15,502 bases of DNA from Chitinophagaceae bacterium (GTDB taxonomy: Bacteria; Bacteroidota; Bacteroidia; Chitinophagales; Chitinophagaceae), in NCBI GenBank assembly GCA_003489485.1, contig DNMB01000151.1, forward strand, positions 1 to 15,502. The letters run 5' to 3'. The position numbers and the translations under genes were made by a program. Below, in pieces: positions 8,654 to 15,500 of this stretch (positions within the stretch are counted from its first letter, which is position 1; each line of letters begins with the position of its first letter). The notes beneath the pieces are model-generated. The model was not told the origin of the DNA. It did not search any database and saw only the letters and a list, made by a program, of their open reading frames with translations.

Positions 8654-9535
8654 ATGGCAGGTCAGTTAAAGGAGGTCAGAAACCGGATCAAGTCGGTTCA
8701 GAGTACCCAGCAGATTACCAAGGCAATGAAGATGGTCAGTGCCGCAAAATTAAGACGCGCGCAAGATGCCATCGTCCAGATGAGACCCTACGCACAAAAG
8801 TTGCAGGATATGCTCACCAATATCGTGAGCAATAGCGAGGCCGGTGCCGGGATGGCCTTGGCCGCTGAGCGCCCGGTAGAAAAAGTTCTCATCATTGCCA
8901 TTAGCAGTGACCGTGGATTGGCGGGTGCCTTCAATGCCAATGTGATTAAGTTGGTCAAGTCGACCATTGCTGAAAAATATGCCGGTCCTTACAGCAAAGG
9001 AAATGTGACCATTTGGAACATCGGCAAAAAAGCCTACGAGAACTTGAGCAAAGGAGCCTACAAAACGGATGCTCGTTTCAGGGATGTTTTCTTGCAGCTG
9101 AGTTTTGAAAAAGTGCAAGAAGCTGCCGCCGCAGCCATGGAGGCCTTCATGAATAAGGAGTTTGATGTAGTGGAGATCGTCTATAGCCAATTTAAAAATG
9201 CCGCCACGCAACGTTTTGTGGTAGAGCGTTACTTGCCCATCCCCCGCGTAGAAAAAAAGGAGGGTACTGTACAAGCCGATTTTATCTATGACCCTGACAA
9301 GGACGTACTGATCGCCGAGCTGATGCCCAAGATCCTCAACACACAACTTTATAAGGCGGTGCTTGACTCAAACGCTTCAGAACACGGCGCCCGTATGACG
9401 GCAATGGATAAGGCCAGCGAAAATGCCAACGAGATGTTGCGTAATCTCAAGATCTCTTACAACCGTGCCCGTCAGGCTGCCATTACCACCGAGCTGACAG
9501 AGATCGTGAGTGGTGCTGCTGCCTTGCAAGGATAA
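8654..9535 (+). CDS. atpG: ATP synthase F1 subunit gamma
   Basis: The central rotor stalk of the F1F0 ATP synthase, on the cytoplasmic face of the membrane. The 293-aa length is normal. Family hallmarks are at both ends, which form the long coiled coil inside the alpha3beta3 ring: the start MAGQLKEVRNRIKSVQSTQQ followed by ITKAMKMVSAAKLRRAQ (about residues 21-37), and the end TAMDKASENANEMLRNL, YNRARQAAITTELTEIVSGA (about 253-290). SSDRGLAGAFNANV (about 79-92) is the conserved strand-loop of the central Rossmann-like domain. The ATG at 8654 is the standard family start. No other atp gene is nearby: its upstream neighbour is divergent secA and downstream is scpB, so in this genome it either begins its own unit or stands apart from the atp operon. 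Confidence 0.98.
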   Translation: MAGQLKEVRNRIKSVQSTQQITKAMKMVSAAKLRRAQDAIVQMRPYAQKLQDMLTNIVSNSEAGAGMALAAERPVEKVLIIAISSDRGLAGAFNANVIKLVKSTIAEKYAGPYSKGNVTIWNIGKKAYENLSKGAYKTDARFRDVFLQLSFEKVQEAAAAAMEAFMNKEFDVVEIVYSQFKNAATQRFVVERYLPIPRVEKKEGTVQADFIYDPDKDVLIAELMPKILNTQLYKAVLDSNASEHGARMTAMDKASENANEMLRNLKISYNRARQAAITTELTEIVSGAAALQG

Positions 9536-9562
9536 GTTGATGCCAGCGTGTTGTGAAGAACT

Positions 9563-9595
9563 TTTGGCCTCCATTTTGTACTAATTTGTATTTTG
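9563..9595 (+). promoter_or_regulatory. Weak candidate promoter before scpB
   Basis: In the 76-nt gap between atpG and scpB, TTTG at 9563-9566 is followed after 22 nt by TATTTTG (9589-9595), close to the TTTG/TAnnTTTG pair of Bacteroidota but one base short in the -7 element. It ends 16 nt before the scpB ATG. No terminator hairpin is visible after atpG, so read-through is equally possible. Confidence 0.28.
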
Positions 9596-9611
9596 TTGAA
9601 CCGAATTAACC

Positions 9612-10217
9612 ATGCCAGACGTATCCGCCATCGTTCCCCATATTGAAGCGCTGATCTTTGCCAGCGATAAGCCCCTGTCTACTGCCGAGCTCACGGACCT
9701 TGTCAACAATGCCCTCGGATTTTTGGAAGATCGAATTTCTTCCGATCAAACAGAGGCCGCCTTGCAAGCCATTACCGAGAAATATGCCACGGAGTTTTAT
9801 TCATTCGAGGTAATTCAAAGTGGCGGTGGCTGGCAGTTTTTGACAAAAAAAGAATTTCACAAGACCATCGCCCAACTTAATGGCGATAAATTCTTGAAGC
9901 GGCTTTCGCCTGCTTCGCTCGAGACACTCGCTATTATTGCGTACAAGCAACCCGTAACCAAAGGCGAGATTGAGTCTATTCGTGGTGTAAGTTCCGATTA
10001 TGCGGTGCAGAAACTGCTGGAAAAAGAGCTGATCGTAATTGCCGGCCGTAACGAAAAGCTGCCCGGTCATCCGCTCGTTTACGCTACGTCGCGCAATTTT
10101 ATGGATTACTTCGGCATCAATTCTTCCGAGGATCTTCCCACCATCAAAGAAGTGCTGGCAGAACAACTGGTTGAGCCCACTGCCATTAAGGATACCCTCC
10201 CCGAAGAAGAAGCCTGA
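9612..10217 (+). CDS. scpB: Segregation and condensation protein B
   Basis: The winged-helix kleisin-interacting subunit of the SMC-ScpAB condensin complex, which organises and helps separate the chromosome. The 201-aa protein has the two-winged-helix layout: first domain about 6-90 (HIEALIFASDKPLSTAELTD near the start, GGGWQFLTKKEF at 71-82), second domain about 95-168 with the diagnostic RLSPASLETLAIIAYKQPVT (97-116), KGEIESIRGVSSDYAVQKLL (117-136), a wing containing GRNEKLPGHPLVYATS (145-160), and FMDYFGI (163-169). The acidic tail (EEEA) is poorly conserved in the family. The start ATG at 9612 fits the family. It lies 18 nt upstream of lysA and probably shares its transcript. Neither scpA nor smc is in the window. 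Confidence 0.95.
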   Translation: MPDVSAIVPHIEALIFASDKPLSTAELTDLVNNALGFLEDRISSDQTEAALQAITEKYATEFYSFEVIQSGGGWQFLTKKEFHKTIAQLNGDKFLKRLSPASLETLAIIAYKQPVTKGEIESIRGVSSDYAVQKLLEKELIVIAGRNEKLPGHPLVYATSRNFMDYFGINSSEDLPTIKEVLAEQLVEPTAIKDTLPEEEA

Positions 10218-10235
10218 TCTTATTATCTTCGCTTT

Positions 10236-11444
10236 ATGCCTGTTACCAGAGAAGAGTTGGTCCGCGCTGCGGCTACATACGGCACTCCCTTGTACGTGTA
10301 CGATGCCGAATCCATTTCGGTTCAGTATCAAAAACTCGTCAGGTCATTTTCCAATACCGATACGCGCTTCTTTTATGCCGCCAAGGCACTAACGAACCTC
10401 TCTATTTTAAAACATATACTGGCCATAGGGTGTTCGATCGATTGCAGCTCGATCAACGAGGTCAAATTGGCCCTAAAGGCAGGCTTTTCTCCCGACAAGA
10501 TCTTATATACTTCTAACAGCGTTGCTTTTTCGGAGATTCTAGAAGCAGTTTCTTTAGGCGTGTCTGTTACCATCGATAGTTTGTCGAATCTCGAAAAATT
10601 CGCTGCCACTTACGGAAGCAGCTATCCGATCGGAGTACGACTTCGTCCTAATATTATGGCCGGGGGCAACGTCAAGATCTCTACTGGTCATGCCGGCAGT
10701 AAATTCGGAATTCCGGTTGAGCAGCTCCCTGGCCTCGAGCAATTGGTCAATACGCATCAGCTACAGTTGCGCACTTTGCACATACATACGGGCAGTGAGA
10801 TCGCCGATGCGTCTGTTTTTGTAAAGGGGGTGCAACTTCTGCTAGAGCTTGCGACCCGTTTTTTGACCGTATCGGTCATCGATCTGGGCGGAGGATTCAA
10901 GGTGCCCTACCGGCCCGAAGAGAAGGAGACCGATCTAGATGAGCTCTCACAAGCGATCGAACATGCGTTTTCAGAATTTGAAAAAAATACAGGGAGGCGT
11001 CTGCAAGTTTGGTTCGAGCCTGGAAAATTTCTGGTGGCGCAAGCGGGCTATCTGCTAGCCACCGTTACCGTCATCAAACCCACTGAAACAATCTGTTTTG
11101 CCGGTGTGGACAGCGGACTCAATCATCTTATTCGCCCGATGTTCTACGACGCCTATCATCATATAAGTAACCTTAGTAATCCAGAAGGCCCGCTTGGTGC
11201 ATACCAGGTGACCGGTAATGTTTGCGAGACCGATGATTTTGCCATTGCAAGGATGCTGCCGGAACTCAGAGAGGGAGATCTGATCGCCTTTCATACCGCA
11301 GGGGCCTATGGATTTGAAATGGCCTCTTCTTATAACGCAAGATTTCGTCCGGCCGAGGTTCTCATTAAGCAAGGTCAATTGCATCTTATTAGGCGAAGAG
11401 AGAGTATGGAAGACCTGCTCGCCCTACAAATCAGTATCGAATAA
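10236..11444 (+). CDS. lysA: Diaminopimelate decarboxylase
   Basis: A PLP-dependent fold-type III decarboxylase converting meso-diaminopimelate to L-lysine, the last step of lysine synthesis, cytosolic. 402 aa. Seen: FYAAKAL with the PLP Schiff-base Lys50, HIHTGS at 182-187, the PLP-phosphate loop DLGGGFK at 216-222, EPGKFLV at 261-267, the dimer-interface catalytic motif GNVCETDDF (327-335, Cys330), and AGAYGFEMASSYN (355-367) with Tyr358. The usual EPGR substrate-binding motif reads EPGK here; I recall the same form in other Bacteroidota sequences. The overall motif set favours LysA over ornithine/arginine decarboxylases of the same fold, though specificity within fold type III cannot be proven from motifs alone. 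The start ATG at 10236 lies 18 nt after scpB, and the stop is 4 nt before the next gene. Confidence 0.93.
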   Translation: MPVTREELVRAAATYGTPLYVYDAESISVQYQKLVRSFSNTDTRFFYAAKALTNLSILKHILAIGCSIDCSSINEVKLALKAGFSPDKILYTSNSVAFSEILEAVSLGVSVTIDSLSNLEKFAATYGSSYPIGVRLRPNIMAGGNVKISTGHAGSKFGIPVEQLPGLEQLVNTHQLQLRTLHIHTGSEIADASVFVKGVQLLLELATRFLTVSVIDLGGGFKVPYRPEEKETDLDELSQAIEHAFSEFEKNTGRRLQVWFEPGKFLVAQAGYLLATVTVIKPTETICFAGVDSGLNHLIRPMFYDAYHHISNLSNPEGPLGAYQVTGNVCETDDFAIARMLPELREGDLIAFHTAGAYGFEMASSYNARFRPAEVLIKQGQLHLIRRRESMEDLLALQISIE

Positions 11445-11448
11445 CCTT

Positions 11449-11922
11449 ATGCAAAACCCCTTTCTTCGCATTGTCAATCATCCACTGTTGTTTCGCTTCT
11501 ATTTGCTCTGGAAGTTGCCTGCGGCATTTCTATCGGGGCTGAGCATTGAAAGGGCAACACTAGAGCAAGCTACCGTTCGCATCTCGCTGCATTGGCTCTC
11601 ACAGAATCCTTTTCGATCGATCTATTTTGCTTCACTGGCCATGGCGGCCGAAATGAGTACCGGAGTCTTGGCCATGGCGCGTATCTACAAGCGATCGCCA
11701 TCCGTCTCCATGTTGGTCGTATCGATGGAATCGAATTTCCTTAAAAAAGCGACCGGTGCCATTTGGTTCGTTTGCTCAGATGGGATGCTCTTCGAAAAGG
11801 CCATATCGCAGGCCATCAGCAGCGGTGAATCGGAGACCATTACTGCCACCGCCATTGGAACAAATCGGCAAGGCGAGGTGGTGGCTCGCTTTGTGTTTAC
11901 CTGGTCTTTCAAAAGAAAATAG
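11449..11922 (+). CDS. DUF4442 / hotdog-fold putative thioesterase
   Basis: A 157-aa protein matching my memory of the DUF4442 family, whose members are predicted to adopt the hotdog fold of acyl-CoA thioesterases. Seen: FRFYLLWKLPAAFLSGL (about 15-31), ATVRISLHWLSQNPFRSIYF (about 40-59), then AAEMSTGVLAM (about 63-73), which corresponds to the central hotdog helix, and VSMLVVSMESNFLKKATG (about 82-99), a beta-strand pair. No signal peptide; probably cytosolic. The substrate is unknown and thioesterase activity is inferred from the fold only. The ATG at 11449 is chosen because conservation begins there; the open frame extends upstream into lysA. The 4-nt gap from lysA implies co-translation, which suggests no obvious metabolic link since operons like this are often mixed housekeeping sets. 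Confidence 0.82.
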   Translation: MQNPFLRIVNHPLLFRFYLLWKLPAAFLSGLSIERATLEQATVRISLHWLSQNPFRSIYFASLAMAAEMSTGVLAMARIYKRSPSVSMLVVSMESNFLKKATGAIWFVCSDGMLFEKAISQAISSGESETITATAIGTNRQGEVVARFVFTWSFKRK

Positions 11923-11952
11923 GTAACTTACTAGTACATCCAATCAGAAAAA

Positions 11953-13353
11953 ATGAAGATCAGTTTTCATGGTGCGGCCCGGACCGTTACCGGTTCAAAG
12001 CATTTGGTAGAGTTACCCGATCGCCGGAAGGTCTTGCTCGATTGCGGTCTTTTTCAAGGAATGGGAAAAGACACCGACCGACTCAATCGTTCCTTTGGAT
12101 TTGATCCCACTGCAGTCGATGTGCTGCTGCTTAGCCATGCGCATATAGATCATTGCGGTTTGATTCCCCGGCTGGTTGCCGAAGGATTTAGAGGAAAGAT
12201 CTGGTGCACGCCCGCTACTCGTGCATTGGCGCAGGTGCTCTTGGAAGATTCTGCCAAGATCCAAGAGGATGAGATACGCTACGTAAACAAGCGAAGAAAG
12301 TTGCAAGGTCTACCGCTGTTGCAACCACTCTATACGGCCGATGAAGCCAGTGCTTGTTCCATTTTCTTTGAGATCGCCGACTATAATAACTGGGTTGAGG
12401 TGCTGCCCGGAGTACAAGCGCAGTTTACCGACGCTGGCCACATTATTGGCAGTGCGGCAGTGCATCTTCGTTATAGCGAAGGGGGTGCTATGCGCCAGTT
12501 GACCTTTAGTGGCGATATTGGCCGCTATGGTGATGCCATTCTTCGCTCTCCCGCTACATTCTCTCAGGCCGATGTGATAATCATGGAGTCTACCTATGGT
12601 GGCTCACTGCATCCTCTTCATATTACCACGCCAGATCTTTTGCTTCGACATATCGAAGAAACCTGCCTGCAGCGAAAGGGAAAGCTCGTTATTGCAGCGT
12701 TTAGTGTAGGCAGAACGCAGGAGCTGCTCTATTTTTTAAACCAATTGGAATTAGAGAACAGGCTGCCTGCCGTGCCCGTGTATTTGGATAGTCCGTTGAG
12801 TGTAGAGGCGACCGAGATCGTAAAAAGCTTTCCATCCTATTTTAACAAGACCATTCAGCAGATCATGCAACATGATGCGGACCCTTTTGGTTTTCCGCAG
12901 CTAAAATACATACGCTCCGTGGAGCAGTCCAAGCAACTTAATTTTGAGAACGGCCCCATGGTCATCATTGCCGCCAGTGGGATGGCCGATGCCGGCCGGG
13001 TAAAGCATCATGTCAGCAATACCGTAGAAAATAGCCGCAACCGCATCTTGTTTACCGGCTACTGCGAGCCTCGCTCGCTAGGCGGAAGATTGCTCAGCGG
13101 TCAAAGAGAAGTGAGTATCTATGGGGTGGTCCACGAGGTGCATGCTTCTATCGAGCAGATCCGTAGCATGAGCGCACATGGCGATTACGATGATCTCTGC
13201 CAGTGGTTGGCTCAGCAAGACCCAAAAAGGGTGCAGGAGCTTTTTTTGGTGCACGGAGAATACGAGGTGCAGCAAGACCTGCGAGATAGGCTACTAAAAA
13301 AAGGGTTTGATTCGGTCAGAATACCCGAGATGCATAGTGTGTTCGGAATGTGA
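11953..13353 (+). CDS. Beta-CASP metallo-beta-lactamase ribonuclease (CPSF/YSH1-like)
   Basis: A 466-aa zinc-dependent RNA nuclease of the beta-CASP group, related to CPSF-73 and bacterial YSH1-type exonucleases. Metallo-beta-lactamase motifs: SHAHIDH at 61-67 (His62, His64, Asp66, His67), AGHIIGSA at 161-168 (His163) and SGDIG at 186-190 (Asp188). The beta-CASP insert runs from about 215 to 385: AAFSVGRTQELLY (248-260), YLDSPLS (277-283, Asp279 as motif A), ASGMADAGRVKHH (341-353) and TGYCEPRSLGGRLL (368-381). The C-terminal RNA-specificity part has SAHGDYDDL (407-415) and LVHGE (432-436). All expected metal ligands are visible, so it should be active. No signal peptide. The start ATG at 11953 fits the family N-terminus MKISFHGAARTVTGS. 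It lies 30 nt after the DUF4442 gene; its 3' end overlaps the opposing gene by 38 bp. Confidence 0.93.
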   Translation: MKISFHGAARTVTGSKHLVELPDRRKVLLDCGLFQGMGKDTDRLNRSFGFDPTAVDVLLLSHAHIDHCGLIPRLVAEGFRGKIWCTPATRALAQVLLEDSAKIQEDEIRYVNKRRKLQGLPLLQPLYTADEASACSIFFEIADYNNWVEVLPGVQAQFTDAGHIIGSAAVHLRYSEGGAMRQLTFSGDIGRYGDAILRSPATFSQADVIIMESTYGGSLHPLHITTPDLLLRHIEETCLQRKGKLVIAAFSVGRTQELLYFLNQLELENRLPAVPVYLDSPLSVEATEIVKSFPSYFNKTIQQIMQHDADPFGFPQLKYIRSVEQSKQLNFENGPMVIIAASGMADAGRVKHHVSNTVENSRNRILFTGYCEPRSLGGRLLSGQREVSIYGVVHEVHASIEQIRSMSAHGDYDDLCQWLAQQDPKRVQELFLVHGEYEVQQDLRDRLLKKGFDSVRIPEMHSVFGM

Positions 13354-13771
13354 TCATCAAGCAAGCAAAAGAAGAAAAAATAAATAGGTATAAGCCTGTT
13401 TGCGGTTCGGCCAGCAACATAGTATTGCCTTTATTGAAATCGGCCGTTAAAAATTTTGCTGATAGGTCGACCCAACCCAATAAATAACTCAATCCGATCA
13501 ACACATTGCAGAGGCCAGCCAGGGTACCCCATTTTACCTTTAAGAAGGCCATAACAAGGCAACAAAGTGCAAGCGAAAGGCCGGCCCATCCTCCCTCCAG
13601 GTAGGTCCCATTAAAGAAGCCATATTGTTGAAGGGTGGTGTAGCCAGATCGGCTTGTTACAACCTCAACTTGAAACCAGGGAAAAAAAACAGAACCTGCA
13701 GCTACCGCTGCTGCCAGCAGGGAAAGGTATTCTTCTGCTTGGAAGCCGGCTACTGCAGGTTCTTTAGACAT
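13316..13771 (-). CDS. Small four-helix membrane protein, unknown function
   Basis: 151 aa; I do not recognise a named family. Four hydrophobic segments are visible: about 14-33 (ending FFPWF), 61-79, 81-101 and 125-142, so it is probably an inner-membrane protein with both termini in the cytoplasm. Between helices 1 and 2 is a polar loop (SRSGYTTLQQYGFFNGTYLE, about 40-59) that would face the periplasm. The ATG at 13771 is chosen; the frame stays open to 13855 but the added residues are polar and atypical. The gene converges on the beta-CASP gene and its last 38 bp overlap that gene's 3' end. Compositional pattern and clean membrane topology argue for a real gene. The upstream gap (13772-14001) is shared with the next, divergent gene. 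Confidence 0.72.
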   Translation of the reverse strand: MSKEPAVAGFQAEEYLSLLAAAVAAGSVFFPWFQVEVVTSRSGYTTLQQYGFFNGTYLEGGWAGLSLALCCLVMAFLKVKWGTLAGLCNVLIGLSYLLGWVDLSAKFLTADFNKGNTMLLAEPQTGLYLFIFSSFACLMITFRTHYASRVF

Positions 13772-13864
13772 CTTGAATTTTAAAGGATAGGTTGAAGGGT
13801 TAATGGTGTGCCCCCCAGGTCTTTGCAAAATGGTAAGTAACCAAATGCGTTGCAAAGATCAAAC

Positions 13865-13919
13865 AGGTCAAGTACTAATTTTTAAAATAGGTTATATTAT
13901 TGGTTCAATAACAGGTTAT
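13865..13919 (+). repeat. Three AGGT(T/C)A hexamers at exact 24-bp spacing
   Basis: AGGTCA starts at 13865, AGGTTAT at 13889 and AGGTTAT at 13913, each 24 bp from the last. The bases between are AT-rich and not conserved. A fourth copy, AGGTTA at 13957, is 44 bp further and is part of a palindrome. The stretch lies in the gap between the divergent membrane-protein gene and the sensor-like gene, so it could be an array of regulator sites; in an AT-rich region chance is a live alternative. Confidence 0.4.
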
Positions 13920-13956
13920 TTCCTATATATTAGCATTCTTGTCTGAATTCTATTTT

Positions 13957-13969
13957 AGGTTACTAACCT
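13957..13969. promoter_or_regulatory. Perfect palindrome, candidate operator
   Basis: AGGTTA-C-TAACCT: two 6-bp arms around one base, ending 32 nt before the ATG at 14002. The left arm repeats the hexamer seen three times upstream. Its size and position fit a dimeric regulator site; it is not followed by a T run, so a terminator is unlikely. Confidence 0.42.
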
Positions 13970-14001
13970 CTTATTTAATTTATAATCAATATAATAAGAT
14001 C

Positions 14002-15384
14002 ATGATTCGATTTTTTCTTTATATCGTTTTCCTTTTATTGCCAGCCCTTAGCTTCGGGCAAGAAGAGATAGATTCTGTTATTACCATCAGGCGATCCAAA
14101 TTTTTTACGGACATACAGGGCAGAAGGGGTGGCATTTCATGTTTGCAGGGAGTTCAAACTGATTTCTATATCAAGTATAAGTCCCCATTTTTGAGGGCAC
14201 TACCCGTTGAGTACTTGTACACGCCAGAGGGTCTTGTATTGCATTTTGGCCGCAGCGGAAAGCTCTACCGCATGGAAGACAGGGGAGATTCTCTTCTTTA
14301 TTTCGTTAGAATGGATCGAACTGTCAATTACAATTATAATATCGGTTCCTACCTTTTTTATAGCCAGGGCAACATATTTGAGCTAGGTGGGTACGGGTTT
14401 TGGAAATCGAACGGATTGCTTCGGCAGTTTAATTACACTGACAAGGAGTGGGATATTGCCCCCACCAACAAGGAGGTGCATTTGCCGCTGGTCGCATCCG
14501 CTCGCTACGGCGTCTGGTCAGATACTAGCGGTCAGTTCGTATACGTGCCTTATCAAATTATGATCAACGATGGTCTATTGGCGGCTGATAATGGTATTGT
14601 GATCAATCCTATTTCATGCCGCCTTAATGTAAAAAAACGTGAATGGGAAGAGTTAGGAGTGTTGACCGACGAGGCATTGAGTCTGTTTAAGTCTGCCAAC
14701 TGGAGTTGCTTTCCTTCAGAGAGAGGATTTTTTCTTGGGTTTACCAAGGGAATCTATTACTTGGACTTTTTGAGCAATCGCATATCCTTTTCCAGTGATC
14801 CTGGTCAGATACAAACATTGCTGCGTTTATTGTCTAATACGCATAACTACTACCACAGCGGATGGGTGTATAGCTTTAATTCTGCCACCTATAAATATGA
14901 TTCGACCCGGCTCGATCCAAAACGTTTTGTGCCTACGGGCAATGCTATTTGGCGAAAGCCCTTTCCTTACAATGTACTAGCCGGTATGGCCCTTGTGGGG
15001 CTGGTCTTGGGGGGATTGATCTATTATCGGTACCGCAAGGGTAAAAAAGTAGCGACTCCGTCTTTCTCTGTTCCGGTGGTTAGTGTTCATCCGTTTACAG
15101 AGACAGAGCAATCGCTGCTACAGCTGCTGCTGTCTCGCTCCGAAAAAGGGCTGACCGCCAACATAACGGATATCAATTATGTGCTGGGGGTTAAGGATAA
15201 GTCGCCTGGTATGCAGAAGAAAGTTCGCAGCGATGTAATGAATAATCTTAATGAAAAGTATGCCTTTGTTACGCACCAGAAGGAGCCTCTCGTGCAAAGC
15301 ATACGCAGCGAATCGGATAAGCGGTATTTTGAATATTTGATCAACGCTGCCTGTCGCGAAACGCTCAAGCAATTGCTTAAGTGA
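14002..15384 (+). CDS. Transmembrane sensor-like protein: outside beta/Kelch-like part, inside winged-helix-like part
   Basis: 460 aa. Residues 1-19 are a signal peptide (MIRFFLYIVFLLLPALSFG, then Gln-Glu-Glu). Residues 20-315 are rich in aromatic, Gly and beta-type sequence with Kelch-like elements, e.g. GNIFELGGYGFW (123-134) followed by YTDKEWDIAP (145-154), and a second unit at 198-220 ending KKREWEELGV; a partial beta-propeller is inferred. A membrane helix spans about 323-342 (NVLAGMALVGLVLGGLIYY), followed by a basic stop-transfer stretch RYRKGKK. The cytoplasmic tail (about 365-460) begins FTETEQSLLQLLL and contains LTANITDINYVLGV, SPGMQKKVRSDVMNNLNEKY and a beta-like wing, a helix-turn-helix-like layout. 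No kinase, GGDEF or PAS motifs are seen. The ATG at 14002 is chosen over TTG at 13939 because it begins the signal peptide. DNA binding is inference. Confidence 0.75.
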   Translation: MIRFFLYIVFLLLPALSFGQEEIDSVITIRRSKFFTDIQGRRGGISCLQGVQTDFYIKYKSPFLRALPVEYLYTPEGLVLHFGRSGKLYRMEDRGDSLLYFVRMDRTVNYNYNIGSYLFYSQGNIFELGGYGFWKSNGLLRQFNYTDKEWDIAPTNKEVHLPLVASARYGVWSDTSGQFVYVPYQIMINDGLLAADNGIVINPISCRLNVKKREWEELGVLTDEALSLFKSANWSCFPSERGFFLGFTKGIYYLDFLSNRISFSSDPGQIQTLLRLLSNTHNYYHSGWVYSFNSATYKYDSTRLDPKRFVPTGNAIWRKPFPYNVLAGMALVGLVLGGLIYYRYRKGKKVATPSFSVPVVSVHPFTETEQSLLQLLLSRSEKGLTANITDINYVLGVKDKSPGMQKKVRSDVMNNLNEKYAFVTHQKEPLVQSIRSESDKRYFEYLINAACRETLKQLLK

Positions 15385-15399
15385 ATGCTTAAAAAACCC

Positions 15400-15407
15400 T
15401 AAATTTG
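15400..15407 (+). promoter_or_regulatory. Putative -7 box of the tRNA gene
   Basis: TAAATTTG fully matches TAnnTTTG and lies 19 nt before the tRNA. A TTG at 15373-15375 stands 24 nt upstream, slightly farther than the usual -33 spacing. Confidence 0.55.
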
Positions 15408-15410
15408 CAT

Positions 15411-15423
15411 CCCCCTTTGGGGG
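15411..15423 (+). other. Short hairpin in the tRNA 5' leader
   Basis: CCCCC-TTT-GGGGG can form a 5-bp GC stem with a 3-nt loop, 3 nt before the tRNA acceptor stem. It begins about where transcription from the box at 15400-15407 should start and would lie in the leader removed by RNase P. Confidence 0.4.
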
Positions 15424-15426
15424 TAG

Positions 15427-15500
15427 GCCGGGGTAGCTCAGCTGGTTAGAGCACAGGATTCATAACCCTGAGGTCGGCAGTTCAAGTCTGCTCCCCGGTA
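15427..15500 (+). tRNA. tRNA with CAU anticodon, elongator tRNA-Met or tRNA-Ile2
   Basis: A 74-nt cloverleaf: acceptor GCCGGGG (15427-15433) pairs with CCCCGGT (15493-15499, one G-U); TA at 15434-15435; D stem GCTC/GAGC (15436-15439, 15449-15452); anticodon stem 15454-15458 with 15466-15470; loop TTCATAA with CAT at 15461-15463; T stem GGCAG/CTGCT around TTCAAGT (15481-15487); discriminator A at 15500. CCA is not encoded (CT follows to the window end). It is not the initiator: position 1:72 is paired and the anticodon stem lacks three G-C pairs. The base of the anticodon stem next to the loop is an A-C mismatch. CAU is shared by Met and lysidine-modified Ile2 tRNAs, which I cannot separate here. 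Confidence 0.93.

Noticed and set aside
8750..9346. 198-aa open frame on the minus strand inside atpG
   Set aside because: Opposes the conserved gamma-subunit gene with no recognisable motif.
13822..13855. TTTGCAAA and TTGCAA palindromes 28 bp apart, considered as a promoter or operator pair for the small membrane protein gene
   Set aside because: On the minus strand the spacing of TTTG to a TAnnTTTG-like element is close to right, but the -7 element (TACCATTTTG) has two extra bases; too weak to list as a feature.
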